Positions 11,031 to 23,656 of a stretch of DNA of 64,000 nucleotides are shown piece after piece (position 1 is the stretch's first letter; each line of letters starts with the position of its first letter). Under the pieces are notes generated by a model. The model saw nothing but the letters and a program-made list of their open reading frames with translations, was not told the DNA's origin and ran no database searches. The position numbers were made by a program, and so were the translations under genes. The DNA is taken from positions 8,157,461 to 8,221,460 of the forward strand of contig NC_134933.1 in assembly GCF_051020765.1 (NCBI RefSeq). Direction: 5' to 3'. The stretch is from Lasioglossum baleicum (lineage: Eukaryota; Arthropoda; Insecta; Hymenoptera; Halictidae).

Positions 11031-12195
11031 AACATTAAAAGAATTTTTAAATATACTGTTAACGATTGAAAGAATTTAAATGTACTGTTAAAGATTCATT
11101 TCTATCTCACTCCAATTTGTCACATAAAGAGAAATGTAGAGGATCACCCCCTTTTCATTTGTACCAGGCAACCTATCACCCTGCACATCCAATTTTTCAC
11201 TGTATCGTTATCGTAATGTTTTTTAGCATAAAAACGTGCTGCTGCGATTGCGAGGGAAGGTAGTTAAATGCAGATTTATTTCCTCCCTTAATGGGCGGGG
11301 TAGATGCGATTGGAAATGTCCAGCACGTTCGTAGGAAAAGTGTGAGGTCATCATAATTTCACGACACAAATCCGAGCAGAACTATGAAACCGAAAGATGC
11401 CTGTTTTCTTTTCATACATGTGAAATGTATGCACGTTACAAACATTGGCGCACAATGCCGCTCGAAAACATTTTATCATCGAACAATGAACTTCGCTTTT
11501 CTCTCGAAAAAAAAAAACACGCAAATGGATGCTGCATCTCTCGTACGTGCTATTATAATTATTAAACGCAACTAAAGGGGAACAGAAACACGAACAAAAA
11601 CAAAAAAGTCGAGCTGTGTAAGTCGGCGATGAACGAGCCACCCCAATTCTCGATAACAATGCGAGAACAAACAATGTCGTCGTGCAAATTAACAATATCG
11701 GTCGACATAAATTAATCCATTCACAATGCATCCGACTGTGAAAAAAAAATACCCACAACAGAAACGTGTCTCGTACATTTCGGCCGAACGAGAGCAAAAC
11801 TTTGATTCACTTTCCCGCATCGTTGCGTTCTCCATTTTCGTTCGCAAACTCTGCGCAGTTTAATATCGAGCGGCGCGCAAACAATTTCTCAACAACGATA
11901 CATTGATTTTTTGAATTGTTGACTTGGCGTTTACGCAAATCCCGATTGCTGTTACTCCGCGATAAATATTAGCCTTAATTTTTCATTGTTTCAACAAAGT
12001 GAATACGTAACATGGAAATGATACTGTTCGCATGTGAAACACGTGTTCGGATGATCGGCGTTCGCAAAAGTGTTCCGAGTTGTTTCACGTTTCGATTGAT
12101 TTCAACCGGAAAAGTCTCGCACGTGTGTTGTGAACAATTTCATATAAAAAAATGTTCATCGCACTGCATTCTTTGGGACAAAGAAAGAAAGAAAG
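11031..12195. other. Unassigned DNA
   Basis: The left part is the diverged tail of the tandem array, up to about 11110. The minus-strand frame 11351-11797 (148 codons) has Phe/Cys-rich low-information translation and no family match. No gene is called. Confidence 0.35.
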
Positions 12196-13113
12196 AAATG
12201 TCTTGAGGACAAAGTTGAATGGTAAAATGAGGCTCATACTACAACCAAAAATTTTTGTTTTTGTCAGTTTTTTAGAGATATCAAGGTCACCTTTATTTTT
12301 TTTTTCTAATGGAACCACCCTTTTTTAAACATCTACAACGATAGTCCCTTTTATTACGGATTCAGTGAATATAATTACTCAAGTTCCGTAACCTTGTATG
12401 ACTCGACCAGATTAAAACACGTAAAATTCAATGAGAATGTATTTTTGTTGGCGAGGCGAACAAGATTGTCAATCATTCTCATAATCTGAGTAATCGAAAT
12501 AACTTTCTTCATAGAAGATAAATATAAGACCATTTTTCTTCTATCTCGATTACCTTTTGGTCACATGATTCTTTATATAGCTTTAAATCATTATTTAAAT
12601 ACCTACATCGATAAATAAAAATGTAAAAAGAAGCTGCTCTTGCCATTTCAATACAAAAATTAATCCCCCAGGACACGAACATTAAAGTGAAACGAGATTC
12701 ATTTCAGCCTAACATTTTAAGTTAGATACCTATTCGATACACGTAAGTAGGTAAGATACGATTCTAGATAAAGAGTACTATAAGAGATAAAATAAGAAGA
12801 TATAGCAGAAACGAAATCGAAAATGAAAAAAACAGGAGCAAAAATAAAAGACAAACTAAAGTGAAGTACACGAAAAGTCCGTGACCTTGTATGACCTTGA
12901 GTAATTATAGTCGCTGAATTCGTAGTGAAGGGGACTATCATTGTAGATGTTTAAACAAGGGTGGTTCCATTTACAAAAATGAAGGCGACCTTAACATCTC
13001 TAAAACAAAATTATATAAAAACAACATTCAACTTTGTCCGCAAGACATTTAACGTATCTTTGAAAACAACAAACATATTTGAGGTGATAACGTTAGGTGA
13101 CTCGCCCTGTATA
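12196..13113. mobile_element. Foldback DNA element (truncated left end)
   Basis: The left arm (about 12196-12410) and right arm (about 12885-13045) are inverted copies, sharing for example ATGTTTAAACAAGGGTGG and its complement. The right side extends to ACTCGCCCTGTATA near 13113. The matching left terminus is missing. The arms have diverged by roughly one difference per ten bases. Confidence 0.65.
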
Positions 13114-14170
13114 TCGAGACATTACCGTGTGACATTTTTCGTGTGGTTTACATTTTATCGGCAGATGTGTTTACACTACTTGTGGAAGAATGAAGGTAAT
13201 TATTTAGAACGAGGTACTCCCCTCCGATTTCGAAGAAATTTAAATATGTCGTAGATCTCTCGACATTTTGAACAACTATTTCCGTTTCAGAGTTCAGATT
13301 CCTTTTAATTTTCGTGATATTCGCAAATAACTATGTATTGCTAGTACTGAATTGAATTTTCCGTATTCAATTAAACATAATTCAGCGTAAGAGTACCTCT
13401 TTCTAAATAATTACCGATGTGTTTATACCGCTTGTACAGGAAAAATGCATTTCGGAGGTTGAACGAGCATGGTGTCGCGCAAATATGGCCAACGAGGTAT
13501 TGAAAGTGTTAACGAGTGGCCATAGGAATGCGAACGAATAGAGTTATGCGCGGTTATAGCCGAAAATCTGCGCAGTTTCGAAACGCAGCGGACTGGCGTG
13601 CACGGTACAAACATCCTCTGGTAGAAATCGCCTTCGATAATTGCTAGGGGCTGGCCGGTGCGGTGTGCAGCGCGATGGTGGCTGGGGACGCTTCACGCAT
13701 TTGTTTTTCGCTATTTACGCGGCCTGAATGAAAATCACTGGCACGGAAGTGGTTGTGCCTCGAGTACAATCGACGATCTACCGGCTGCCGATGAGACACT
13801 CGAGTTACCACTTGCCTTGTTAAAGCTATTTTAACCGATGCAAAACACGCCACTATTTACGTCCTTATTTCTCGGGGAGCTGCACAGAGCTGGTCGACTC
13901 GTTACGTAAATAACAAAGGATACCTGTCGAGTGGCTCGCGGCTCCGACGCGCACCCACGGTGGTCCCGAATCAGAATTTACCTGTTCGGAACAGTGGTCA
14001 TAACTCTTGCAACCAGGAAACTTGTATTGGTTGGCAAATAAAGCGACCTTTTGTTTCGTAATTCTTTTATTGTATCATTATGACCTCATTTATAGTGACC
14101 ACTCCTTTTGAACTGTGTATCATTGGGAAGCTCTGAATTTTACGATTAATTTCATATTAAATACTCGTGC
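13114..14170. other. Unassigned DNA
   Basis: Short overlapping frames at 13423-13853 on the minus strand are not recognisable. No gene or repeat is called. Confidence 0.35.
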
Positions 14171-15159
14171 TTAATATTAAACCTACCACCACCGGTCAAA
14201 ATGACCGTTCCCAGATTTATTATTGTACAATTATTGAAATAATAAAAATGATTTTATAAGAATTGGTTGTTTAAACAGCGTGAAGTCTAAATAAAATCAA
14301 TCTTGTCATTTTTATTAGGTTGTAAAGAAAGAAATGCAGGATTTTTGTTCCTTTGTTTTCATTGCAATTTTATACCAATAAAAATTTACCTTAATTTAAT
14401 GAGTTATATGCCATTTTAAAGCTTGTTTTACGCAATATTTAATTATGCTTTTAATATTTAATTTTATTCAAATTTTTATTAAATTATTTGGCTCTTATTT
14501 CAGAATGTCAAAACACGATTTACGCATTAGTTTCTTCGACGAGTTCAAACTATTACCTTCGCACGGTACTTCGTTGATATTCCGAGCCGCTTGAGCGGCG
14601 CGGCACTTCGGCCTAGTTTGAACTCATTAAAAAAATAATGCGAAAATCGCGTTTCGACATCCTGGAATAAAAGCCAAATAATTGAATAAAAATTTGAATA
14701 ACATTAAATATCAAACGTGTAGATAGATTTGCTCCATTTGGGTTTAATCACTCCGTATATAGATTCAAGTTGTTTATAAAAATAATAGAGAATCGTTCCT
14801 GTGCGACACAAAATATCGATTTGTCAAGCCAGCGTATTCCCACCCTTCCATTTAACACAGTTCTGTTCAGACGTACTTTTGTATAATGTTTCTTCTATTA
14901 CAATTGTGTTCGTAATAAATTTTATTCGTTAAATGATCTTTGGGTTGTTTGATTAAAGTATATTTAAAATCTCCCACAAAAAGCGTAATTCAATAGAGCG
15001 TACAACAAGCTTTAAAATGACATGTAACTAATTACGTTATGTTAAATATTTATTGGTATAAAATTGCAATTAAAACTAAGGAACAAAATCCTGCATTTCT
15101 TTCTTTACAACCAAATACATACCAGTTAATTTTAAGGCTTGGCGCAGGTGTAGTATTAA
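14171..15159. mobile_element. piggyBac-like foldback element
   Basis: TTAA at 14171-14174 is followed by TATTAAACCTACC. The right end is the complement and closes with TTAA at 15156-15159. The outer arms 14315-14430 and 15000-15112 are inverted copies. A second, inner inverted pair flanks the centre (about 14480-14560 and 14610-14700), including AGTTTGAACTCATTAA and its partner. The termini match the MITE in the 391-bp array, and CCGGTCAAAATGACCG is shared with 17221. There is no transposase frame. Confidence 0.7.
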
Positions 15160-15828
15160 AAAATATACATAAATGACTTTGTTTGAGAAAAATTGTGGAG
15201 GTCGCGAACTTAGTTGCCAACTTAATAAATAGACTCCGGATTTTTATACCGGATCAAAATCGACCGAATTCATTCCAGAACAATGCATAAATAATATTTT
15301 TCAAGTGGAAACTTCTTTAGGCTCATCGCGTACAAAATTGCCGGGCAGTGAATGAGGTTGATCCGTCACGCTCCGAGGTGAAACGAAGTTTCCACTTCGG
15401 TCACAGTATTCGTCTGATTTCTATTTTCCAGTGGAAACAATAAAAATTACACGAACTATATAAATGAGAAAAATGAAGAATTATCAATATCGCATAGTCA
15501 GTTCAACTTGCTCAGCTCGGTAATAGTAAGAGTGATACGGTGGAAGTTATTACGGAAGAAATTGCGTGCTAACTTCACCATCATGTTTAGTAACAGTGAA
15601 AAATACGACACCGTAATCGTTTACGCGTGCGATGAAAATGCGGCGAGAGCTAACATATCCTGATCAAATTCAGCCATCGCATTCCCCGTTTTTAGGGCTC
15701 GGTAGAACACTGAGAAGCCTCTCTAAACATTCCGTAAACAAGTTTACGCGTTCGTAACGTTATACATATCGCGGTGAACTACATGATCGTGTTTGAACGG
15801 GTACGCGGAATCATTCGCGGTTAAGACT
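15160..15828. other. Unassigned DNA with a short hairpin
   Basis: AAGTGGAAACTTC near 15304 and GAAGTTTCCACTT near 15386 are complementary and about 80 bp apart. Nothing else is recognised. Confidence 0.35.
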
Positions 15829-16216
15829 TAAGGCGGTCGACTCGTTTTTCCAGGATTGCAAGGGTGCGGGATTCGCCTTCTCATTTTTCGATAAAAGACA
15901 AATACGGGGTTTATCAGTAGTCAAAAACGCTGGATAAAAGATCAATCTAGATCGCAATCGCCGTCAAAAGTCCTATTTTTTCGTTTAAAAGGAGTAATTT
16001 GCATTATGCTGAAGCATACAACTGCAAATATAACTGCAATAATACCAAATTACGCCCCGTAAACGAAAAAATTGGACTTCTGAGGGAGATAGCGCCCTAG
16101 ATCGATCTTTTATCTAGCGTTTTTGACTACTAAAGAACCCCGTGATGGTATTATCGAGAAATGAGAAGGCGAATCCCGCACCCTTGCAATCCTGGAAAAA
16201 GAGGTCTACCCCCATA
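15829..16216. mobile_element. Foldback MITE (GGGTGCGGGATTCGCC family), copy 1
   Basis: The arms 15829-15990 and about 16060-16216 are inverted copies. Each contains GGATTGCAAGGGTGCGGGAT, then CCTTCTCATTT, then AAAGATCAATCTAGATCG-like sequence. The centre is near 16025. A second copy, split by other insertions, spans 44073-45292. Confidence 0.8.
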
Positions 16217-16908
16217 AGGATCACTTAAGGCCTTAACGAGAATTTGCCTTTTTGTCGTTCGAAGGGGAAGAGAGAAATGCCGGGTGGAGAAATTTAATAT
16301 CGCGGTTGCCCGGCTAATCCCGCGCAGCTTAAAGGGTGCGAAAAAAGAAAACAGAGAAATAACCCCTGGGAACGTGAGGATCTTTGCCCGCGGATTTACG
16401 GTGTTGGCCGAGCGAATAGCTGGCGAGCACACGGGGAATTTACGTTGAAAACGCGGCGGCTGCGGCAGCCACCGCAACCATGGATGTCGCGTCGGTCTCC
16501 GAAAACCTCTGGGTTCTTTTTCACGCGATCCCCTCGCCGGGGAAAGAATAGAACAGAAACAGGGGTGGCTCCACGGTTGACCTGCTTACGACTAAACGCT
16601 GTTCTCCCCCCGTCGAAACAGCAAGCAAATTCTATGTGATCAGCGAAGTCCGTAAATCAGGTTCCCACGGATTTATACACGCCGAGTAACTCCGCTTTTA
16701 AATATCACAATCGTAAATTACTTCTATTCTCGTGTTTGTACACGACCCGCCTACCGTATCGATTGCTGCCGTTAAATTATTGCCGCCCCGCCGGTCATTG
16801 TTATTGTCATTCGATCACGCTGTGTCTAATTGCCGGCTAACAATGCTCTGCTCTTCTGAACGTCGCTCGAGCACTTCGCACGATTGCACTCCTCGCGCTT
16901 GCGGCGCG
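16217..16908. other. Unassigned CpG-rich DNA
   Basis: Opposed short frames at 16151-16639 resemble no protein. No gene is called. Confidence 0.35.
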
Positions 16909-16991
16909 CACAGTGGGACAAAATGATGAGGTTTGTGTCAAAATCAAAGAACTTTCGATAGACATGAGATGGAGCGATGATTTTTTTTTTT
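16909..16991 (+). mobile_element. Transib-like terminus (solo end)
   Basis: CACAGTG at 16909 is followed 30 bp from its start by CAAAATCAAAGAACTTTCG, exactly the spacing in the complete element at 35013-35526. Similarity then continues for about 45 bp through GAGCGATGA. The spacer sequence between the two blocks is largely different. No opposite end was found; a piggyBac-like MITE follows directly. Confidence 0.65.
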
Positions 16992-16994
16992 ATG

Positions 16995-17256
16995 TCAACC
17001 CTTTGCGCTCCTTTGTCGAGTGTGACTCGACATCAGAGAAATGTAAATGAAACCAGTTCTTATGTGTGTTTGGGGTTCTTCCTTTATTTATTCAATTGTC
17101 TTATTATTTAGTTAACATGTTCCCTTATAAAAATGACAAGATTGATTTTATTTAGACAATCGTTTCTTATGAAATCGGGTTTATTACTTTTCTTAATTGT
17201 AAAATGTGAAACCTGGAACCGGTCATTTTGACCGGTATTGGTAGGTGTAGTGTTGA
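16995..17256. mobile_element. piggyBac-like MITE
   Basis: The left side is TCAACCCTTTGCGCTCC (TTAA degraded to TCAA). The right side is GGTAGGTGTAGTGTTGA (TTAA degraded to TTGA). The block CCGGTCATTTTGACCGG near 17219 is shared with the elements at 14171 and 9914. It lies head to tail with the solo Transib-like end. Confidence 0.55.
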
Positions 17257-19878
17257 TACAAATATTAGTCCCACAAATAATAAATTACAAAGTTTGAGAG
17301 CTATATTCAATGTACACTCCTCAAAAGAATTAAGGGATCACCTCTGCGAACCCGAAAAATTGCTACTAGTTTACATGATCATAACTCCGGCCAATATTAC
17401 TGTATCGATATCGTTGAACATTGGTTTGAAAGCGTGAAACCTCTAGTTTCGGATTCTCTGTTTCAAATTATTGCTATGTTGGTTTTTTACAAAGTTATAG
17501 CGAGATAAAGACAACGTTGACGGTTAACAAAAATCTTGTGCAACTCTGTAACATCACACAGGGTGTTATTCATAAACGAGGTGGTAACACACGTTATTAA
17601 AATTGTTAATTAAGTAGTGAGTGTCACGCACACACACGCACGCACACATATACCAAAGAGGCAATTGTACTCCAATTGCAATTACGAATTACATTGTAAC
17701 TTAATTGAATAAAGATCTCAATTATAAATTACAATATGACTGAATCACGATGTAATTCAATTACTTTGTAATTATAATTCCTCGAGTAATTCAATTGTAA
17801 TTCTGCACGACTCTGACTTTCCCCCACAAAGCGGCAAAAGCTCATTAAATTAACCTAACAAAGTAGAAGCTATATAAACAAGTTTTAAGTTAAGCGAAGT
17901 CAAGAGGTGCATTAATCTATTACGTAATACGTTAACATGTTCATGTATCGTGTATGCTGCATAAACCATTCTCCGTTTAAAGCGTTAAACAAATAATAAC
18001 AAAGTCAGACGATGAAACGTGCAAATCCAGAAAAGACGTGTAAAACATCTCTACGCCGAAACGAGTGTTGTTCGAACGTTTTACAGATGTTACGGACTAA
18101 GAGTGTCGCAGTTTGGAGTGAATGATAGAGCGCAGTTTCGGGCTCGAATGTATAGTCGAGGCTTTGATAGCATTTTCGTGTAGAAATCGAGGGCTCTACT
18201 CACATTTTCCGCGGCCTTTGACTACGGAGGACCAGATTCGAGATTGACGGTGCGGCGGCGTGTGTCGGAAAATGGTGACCTTTCGGCTGCAGCCTCTTGA
18301 TGATTTTCCTATGCGGCCGACCGGCGACGGGCCTATCCGCGCGACCGTTCCCGAATAATAGAACGAAAATGAGAATTCGTGGCGTATTACGAGGGCATCG
18401 ATCAAACGCGGGCCGGATTTCATCAGAGAGCGGCCGCCGGGCCAGAGGCATGTGCACGCGCGAGCGGAGGCTGGATGACAGGATCGGGAAGGGAAAAAAA
18501 TAGGAGACAGATCCAGAGAGAGAAAGAGAGAGAGAAGTGGAGGACGGGAGAACGAACGAGAAAAGGTGAGAGAGTGGAGCAACCGGCGATTTTTAAAGAA
18601 TCGCACCAGCGAGCGATATTTACGCGTCTCCGACGGCTGTGCTCCTACACGATCGGTTATTTATAAAGCCATTCACGATAATCAATAACCTATGCCGGTC
18701 TCCCTTGCGCGGCGAAAATTCACCAACACCTCGAACACTTGCAAAACCCTCTCTCGAACGGTTGAACCGGGGAATATTTCATCGACGAGCCTGTGCTCGG
18801 TCCGTGCGCCGCGCCGAGGGGCCGAAACAGAGAGAGAGAGAGAGGCGGGAAAAGAGAAAGAGAGAAGCACGGAGATGGGAAAAGAGAGAAAGAGAGAATG
18901 GGAAATGTAAACCGCGTAAATTCGTTCGAGAATTCGCGAAGCGTGTCCGGTCGGAGGAACGATACCGAAAGTTCCGCGTCGTAGATCGCGAAATCCCCGT
19001 TCACCCGCTTCACCCTTTTCACCCGGTTGACCCGCCGCCCCGGGGGGGATGTTTATTAAATACTAACGGGCAGGATGCGCCGCGAGTCCTGCCGCCGTCC
19101 CCTCGCCGATCGGTTTAGGGGTGCAAAGAGAGACAGAGGGCGTCGCGGGACGAAAACGGTTAATTATTAGCCGGCGGGATTCGCCGGCCGGATTAAGCCG
19201 AATAATAAACAAGAATCGCGTTAAACCGAGACTGGGCTATCAATGCCGGAGCTCGTCGAGGAGCATAAAGGGGGTGGGGGTGAGAAGAGGCGATAAAAGA
19301 CGGGGGCAGCCCCTCGAGTGTTACAGAGAAAAGTTTCGTCGGGACGAGTTATATACTTCGCGGCAGTAAAACGGGTTGGAATGGGTTGTAAAGAAGTTTC
19401 GATGGCTTAGAAATCTATTCGTCCGTCGTACGGAGGTGGTTCTGTTCGCGGACCCACCCCCCTCATTCGTAATGCGAACGATATGCTGATAGTAATTGGA
19501 GCGACGACAGTGATTTTATGTGCTGCGACCATCGGAATGGGGATCCCGAGCTGGTCTTAGCGATTGTTCGGGTAGTTTGCGGTTTTTGTGGGTGCAACGC
19601 TGCGTTCAGCGCGGTAATTGTATCGCGGATACCGTCCAATTAACACTTTGTGCTATTAATACGCTTCGCGATGATCGCGCTTCATTGAAAAACAACTCGT
19701 GGACTCGCACGGTTAAATAATATTTGTGGGGATGGGTTTGATTCGAAGCGCAACACTCGTGCACAGCGAGGAAAATGAGCGACGAAAGTATTTCAAATTT
19801 TTTCAAGCAATGTAATTCAAAGATTTAAAAGTTAGGTACTTAATACGTTATATTCTGCTGCACCTACACTACTAATAT
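17257..19878. other. Unassigned DNA, CpG-rich with GA tracts
   Basis: A CA microsatellite lies near 17625-17650. Degenerate AATTACAATTG-type repeats fill about 17655-17815. From 18200 to 19450 the DNA is CpG-rich, with purine tracts at 18514-18540 and 18826-18900. Long overlapping frames on both strands (18196-19118) are Arg/Glu or Ser/Leu-rich products of those tracts. A promoter or untranslated exon could hide here, but I cannot support one. Confidence 0.35.
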
Positions 19879-20891
19879 ATGGGGTGGTCTTTTTATCTGA
19901 AGACATTGAAATATCTCGAGAACTATGTATCGGATCAAAACAAGTGGGCAATGAAAGTTGTTCGTCGCGAAGGGGGACATCCAATGATACCAAACTGAAC
20001 CCCCCACTGCCACCCCTTGGGGGTGGGGGTGGGAGAAGATAAAAAACTTAAATGGGAACCCCCATTTTTCATTGCAGATTTGGATTCTCCAGAAAAAAAT
20101 ACACAAATTTGATCTAGGAGTTTTTGCATTTTGGTTCACAGATGGCGCTGTAATGGACAAAAATCAAAATGGAAAAAGTCGTTGAAAATTGGGCATATCT
20201 CGAGAAATACACATCAGGTCAGAAAAATAAAAGTAGACGTATTTGATATTTTTAAGAATGCTATTCAATAACACCATAATTGACCCACCACCCCCACCTC
20301 CTGAGGATTGAAAAACAAACCAATGAATTTTTCCAACTGCTTTCGTTTGCAGCGACATCTGTGAAAGAAATTACACGAATAATATCAAATCAATGGAGAA
20401 TCAAGATTTGCTATAAAATAGGGTTTCCCATTGAAGATTTTGAAATAGTTCCCTCTCCCTCCCTCAGGAGGTGGGGGTGGTGGGTTAATTATGGTGTTAT
20501 TGAATAGCATTCTTAAAAATATCAAATACGTCTACTTTTATTTTTCTGATCTGATGTGTATTTCTCGAGATATGTGCCCAATTTTCAACGACTTTTTCTA
20601 TTTTGATTTTTGTCCATTACAGCGCCATCTGTGAACCAAAATGCAAAAACTCCTAGATCAAATTTGTGTATTTTTTTCTAGAGAATCCAAATCTGCAATG
20701 CAAAATGGGGGTTCCCATTTAAGTTTTTTGTCTTCTCCCACCCCCACCCCCAGGGGTGGCGGTGGGGGGTCCAGTTTGGTATCATTGGATGTCCCCCTTC
20801 GCGACGAACAACTTTCATTGCCCACTTGTTTTGATCCGATACATAGTTCTCGAGGTATTTCAATGTCTTCAGATAAAAAGACCACCCTGTA
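19879..20891. mobile_element. Long foldback MITE, about 1 kb
   Basis: The left arm (19881-20310) and right arm (20460-20890) are near-identical inverted copies of about 430 bp. They start GGGGTGGTCTTTTTATC and end with the complement followed by TATA. The central 150 bp (20310-20460) is itself partly inverted, with CACCCCCACCTCCTGAGG and its partner CCTCAGGAGGTGGGGGTG near the loop edges. TA-rich flanks fit a TA target. Frames at 19864-20885 are shadows of the G-rich arms. A transcript would form a very long double-stranded hairpin. Confidence 0.85.
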
Positions 20892-21425
20892 TAACTATAA
20901 GACCTTATGTTAATCCTAATGTATAGCTTTACAACCCCCTTTCTTAAAGTCTTATTTCAATTTTGACTTTTAACCACTTCCGAAGACACGAATGTCGTCC
21001 GCTATCCGCGATTCCGATCCTCACCGTGCGACGCGTCGCGAAACTGAACTTTGTTTCTCAAAGTACGGAATGCAGGGCCTGCCGTCCGGCCGACCGAAAA
21101 GTATCCCTCTCTCAACCCTCGTGGTTGGTTTCTGTGCCATTAATCCGGTCGTGGTGAAGGCGCGGGCGCGGGCTACATAAAGGCGCGTGCACCAGCACCG
21201 CGCCGGCCGACATGCAAGAATAGCTACAGGAATCCTCCTAACGAGACAAGACGGGACGAGCATTATTTCCTGTCAGCGAAAAATATTCCAGCCCGTAACA
21301 ATGAAATATCTATTCTGCGCCGTGCCCGAGATACTCGTGCAAGCCCCGGCATGTATCGCTGTTCAACCGTAACGAAGCGAAAAAGAAAAACAGCAAGACG
21401 TTATTTTCTAGACATTTGTTGTGCT

Positions 21426-21457
<32 letters not shown>

Positions 21458-22553
21458 TCAGCCTCTCTTTCATCCGCCGGAACTCGTTTTTCCGTCGTCC
21501 GCGACGCCTCCGATAAACTCGGCCATCCTTTTCTGCTCGCTTTAACCGTGAACAGGCTAGGCTGCTTTAATTGCCAATTGATAGCCGTGTTTTCGTTTTT
21601 CCGAATCGAAAGCGAGCGCGAGGGAGGGAGGGATGGAGCGGTGAGTGGTGCTCGAACTGCGGAAAAGATCAAGGACGGGTCGAAACACTCGAGAGATAGT
21701 TTTGCAGCAACAGTGACGACCACGCTCTCGCTTCTTCTAGCATTCTCTCCTGTCCACGTCATTTCGCCTGGTAGATAGATTTCGCTCCACTCCGCTCGAA
21801 CGACGCCCGTTTTATATATGTAGAATGATTAACACGCCGCGCGGCGCATCCACCGCTTTGACACTCGTATCTCGATGACGGAATTGTCCGCTCGGACTTG
21901 GAAATGAAGTTTCGCCGCCGGCCGATCGACTGTACGAAATTCGTTTACGCTCCGCGAAATAAGGGAGGATTAGAAACACACCTCGGAACGTTGGAAACCA
22001 GAGGAAACGAACGAATTCATTTCGCGAGGCTTTCCTCTTGTGTTGGTGCGATGCAGCGTTAGGTGGGCGACGATACACCGGTCGGAGTTCAATTAAAACG
22101 AATGCAAACGTAATTATCCACGTTCAGAAACCCTGCGCGAGGAGAACGGACTTTCTGCTCCATCTTGTGCGGAATCATCTTTGGAAAATGGGAGTGCAAC
22201 TTGGCTAGAAAAAATTACGCGGACTTAAGGATGTTCTGCAGGTACAATGGGACACAAAAGTACAAGAATTCATTCATGAGTATATTTTTGTTTTTCCGTG
22301 TATTTCTTTTGGAGTTTCTAGTTGCGTTTTTTCAAGGTTTAAATAGGGTTTGAAGTGGAATTTTATGAATTCTTCATAAGAAGACGTGTTGAAACGTGTA
22401 AACTTGCTATAATTCTTAAACGGTGCAGTGAATCGAACCCAAACTTTGGTAATTGCATTAATTTAGTAAGAATTATATCTTGTCAAATTTTCAAAAATTT
22501 TGTTGCGTTTTTATATACCTCCAGAACATTCTTAATCAGTAGACTGTTTTTTG
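20892..22553. other. Unassigned CpG-rich DNA with CT microsatellite
   Basis: A pure CT tract lies at about 21425-21456. A TATA-like CTACATAAAGG occurs at 21173, but no exon downstream is recognisable. The frames at 21310-21778 run across the CT tract on both strands. Confidence 0.35.
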
Positions 22554-23245
22554 TATAGGGCGTTTCAAGAAGTCGCGACTTCTGCAGCTCAGGTTCGGTG
22601 GAGATTTGTTAGAAAAAAATGGACCGGAAAATTGAGCTTGACGTTGAATCCGAAGGTCAAAATTCTTTTTCATCGATTAAATCCTTCTGTTAAAAAACGA
22701 CTTTAAAGATTCGTCAACTTTTTCATCCCACATGTGCACAGGGTGTCTTGAAATTGTATAAACGTGGAGGGGATGATTGTACACGGGAAATAAGTGGAAA
22801 ATATAGAATAAGTTTTTTTTCATTTGACGCGTCGTTTTCGGGAAAATTCACTAACAATCCGTCAAGTTCGCGTGCCTAGCGTTCCTAAGAAGTAGAATGA
22901 GTCGGTGATGAACAGACGTGTCAGACGATTCCTATTAGATAGCACGCGTGCTCGCCGAATCTTTAAACTGAAATTTCTCGGAAAGGAGGAGACAAATGAA
23001 GAAAGAATCATCCTCTCCATCTTTATACCATCTTGGGACACTCTGTAAGCATGTGGAAGAAAATAATTGGCGAATCTTTACGGTCGTTTTTTTAAGAGAA
23101 CGGTTGTTCGTTGCGATGCGATGAAACAAAAATTTCTACACGATGAAATAAAAAACAATTTTTGCCATGGGATTCAATGTTAAGGTGAATTTTGCGGTCC
23201 ATTTTCGTAACAGATCGCGACATATAATTTTGGAACACCCTGTGC
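22554..23245. mobile_element. Foldback DNA element
   Basis: The left arm (22554-22800) and right arm (about 22990-23245) are inverted copies at roughly 70-75 percent identity by eye. They share AAAAATGGACCG(G/C)AAAATT, CGACTTTAAAGATTCG-like sequence and ACAGGGTGT near the ends. The middle block AGTAGAATGAGTCGG...TGAACAGACG recurs at about 33292, so a relative of this element lies there too. Confidence 0.6.
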
Positions 23246-23368
23246 AAAATGAAATTGCTTCTGCCTCTTCGTTACTTTGATTATTTCGAAGTAAAGCGAA
23301 GTTATTCTTGCATTCCTCGGATAGCATTTTGTCATCCTCCTCATGTTTACGCTTATACGCAATGATGA

Positions 23369-23656
23369 GTGCTTTGAGATCTCGAGCGGGTTTTCAAACA
23401 CTTAAAAGCAAATCCACATATGGATTAATAAATCCTATAAAAATCGAATTTATAATAGCATTGATTTTTTTAATGGGTCGTTGCACACTTTCAAAAAAAA
23501 ATTACGCAGGATTAACTGATAATATCAGTACCTTTATACCAACAGTTTTTTGTGCTTTCTTAGTAATTTACGTTAGGTCTTTGTTCTATTGTAAACATTT
23601 GTGTAAAAGGACCTCGGTCCGTACATAATAAACAATAATAATAATAATAATAATAA
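23369..23656 (+). mobile_element. 5'-truncated copy of the LINE
   Basis: From GTGCTTTGAGATCTCGAGC onward this matches the end of ORF2 and the 3' UTR of the near-complete LINE at 51034-55245, including GGACCTCGGTCCGTACATAATA. It ends in an (AAT)n tail at 23627-23656. Frame-breaking changes are present, for example an extra AA after CCTATAAA. This is a typical dead-on-arrival insertion. Confidence 0.9.

Noticed and set aside
15233..15260. GACTCCGGATTTTTATA, similar to the hAT-like MITE end
   Set aside because: Isolated, with mismatches in the key TGCGG block and no partner terminus.
19864..20885. Paired frames of 60-98 codons on both strands
   Set aside because: They are translations of the inverted arms of the 1-kb foldback element.
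21173..21183. TATA-like CTACATAAAGG
   Set aside because: No initiator, exon or frame downstream supports a promoter.
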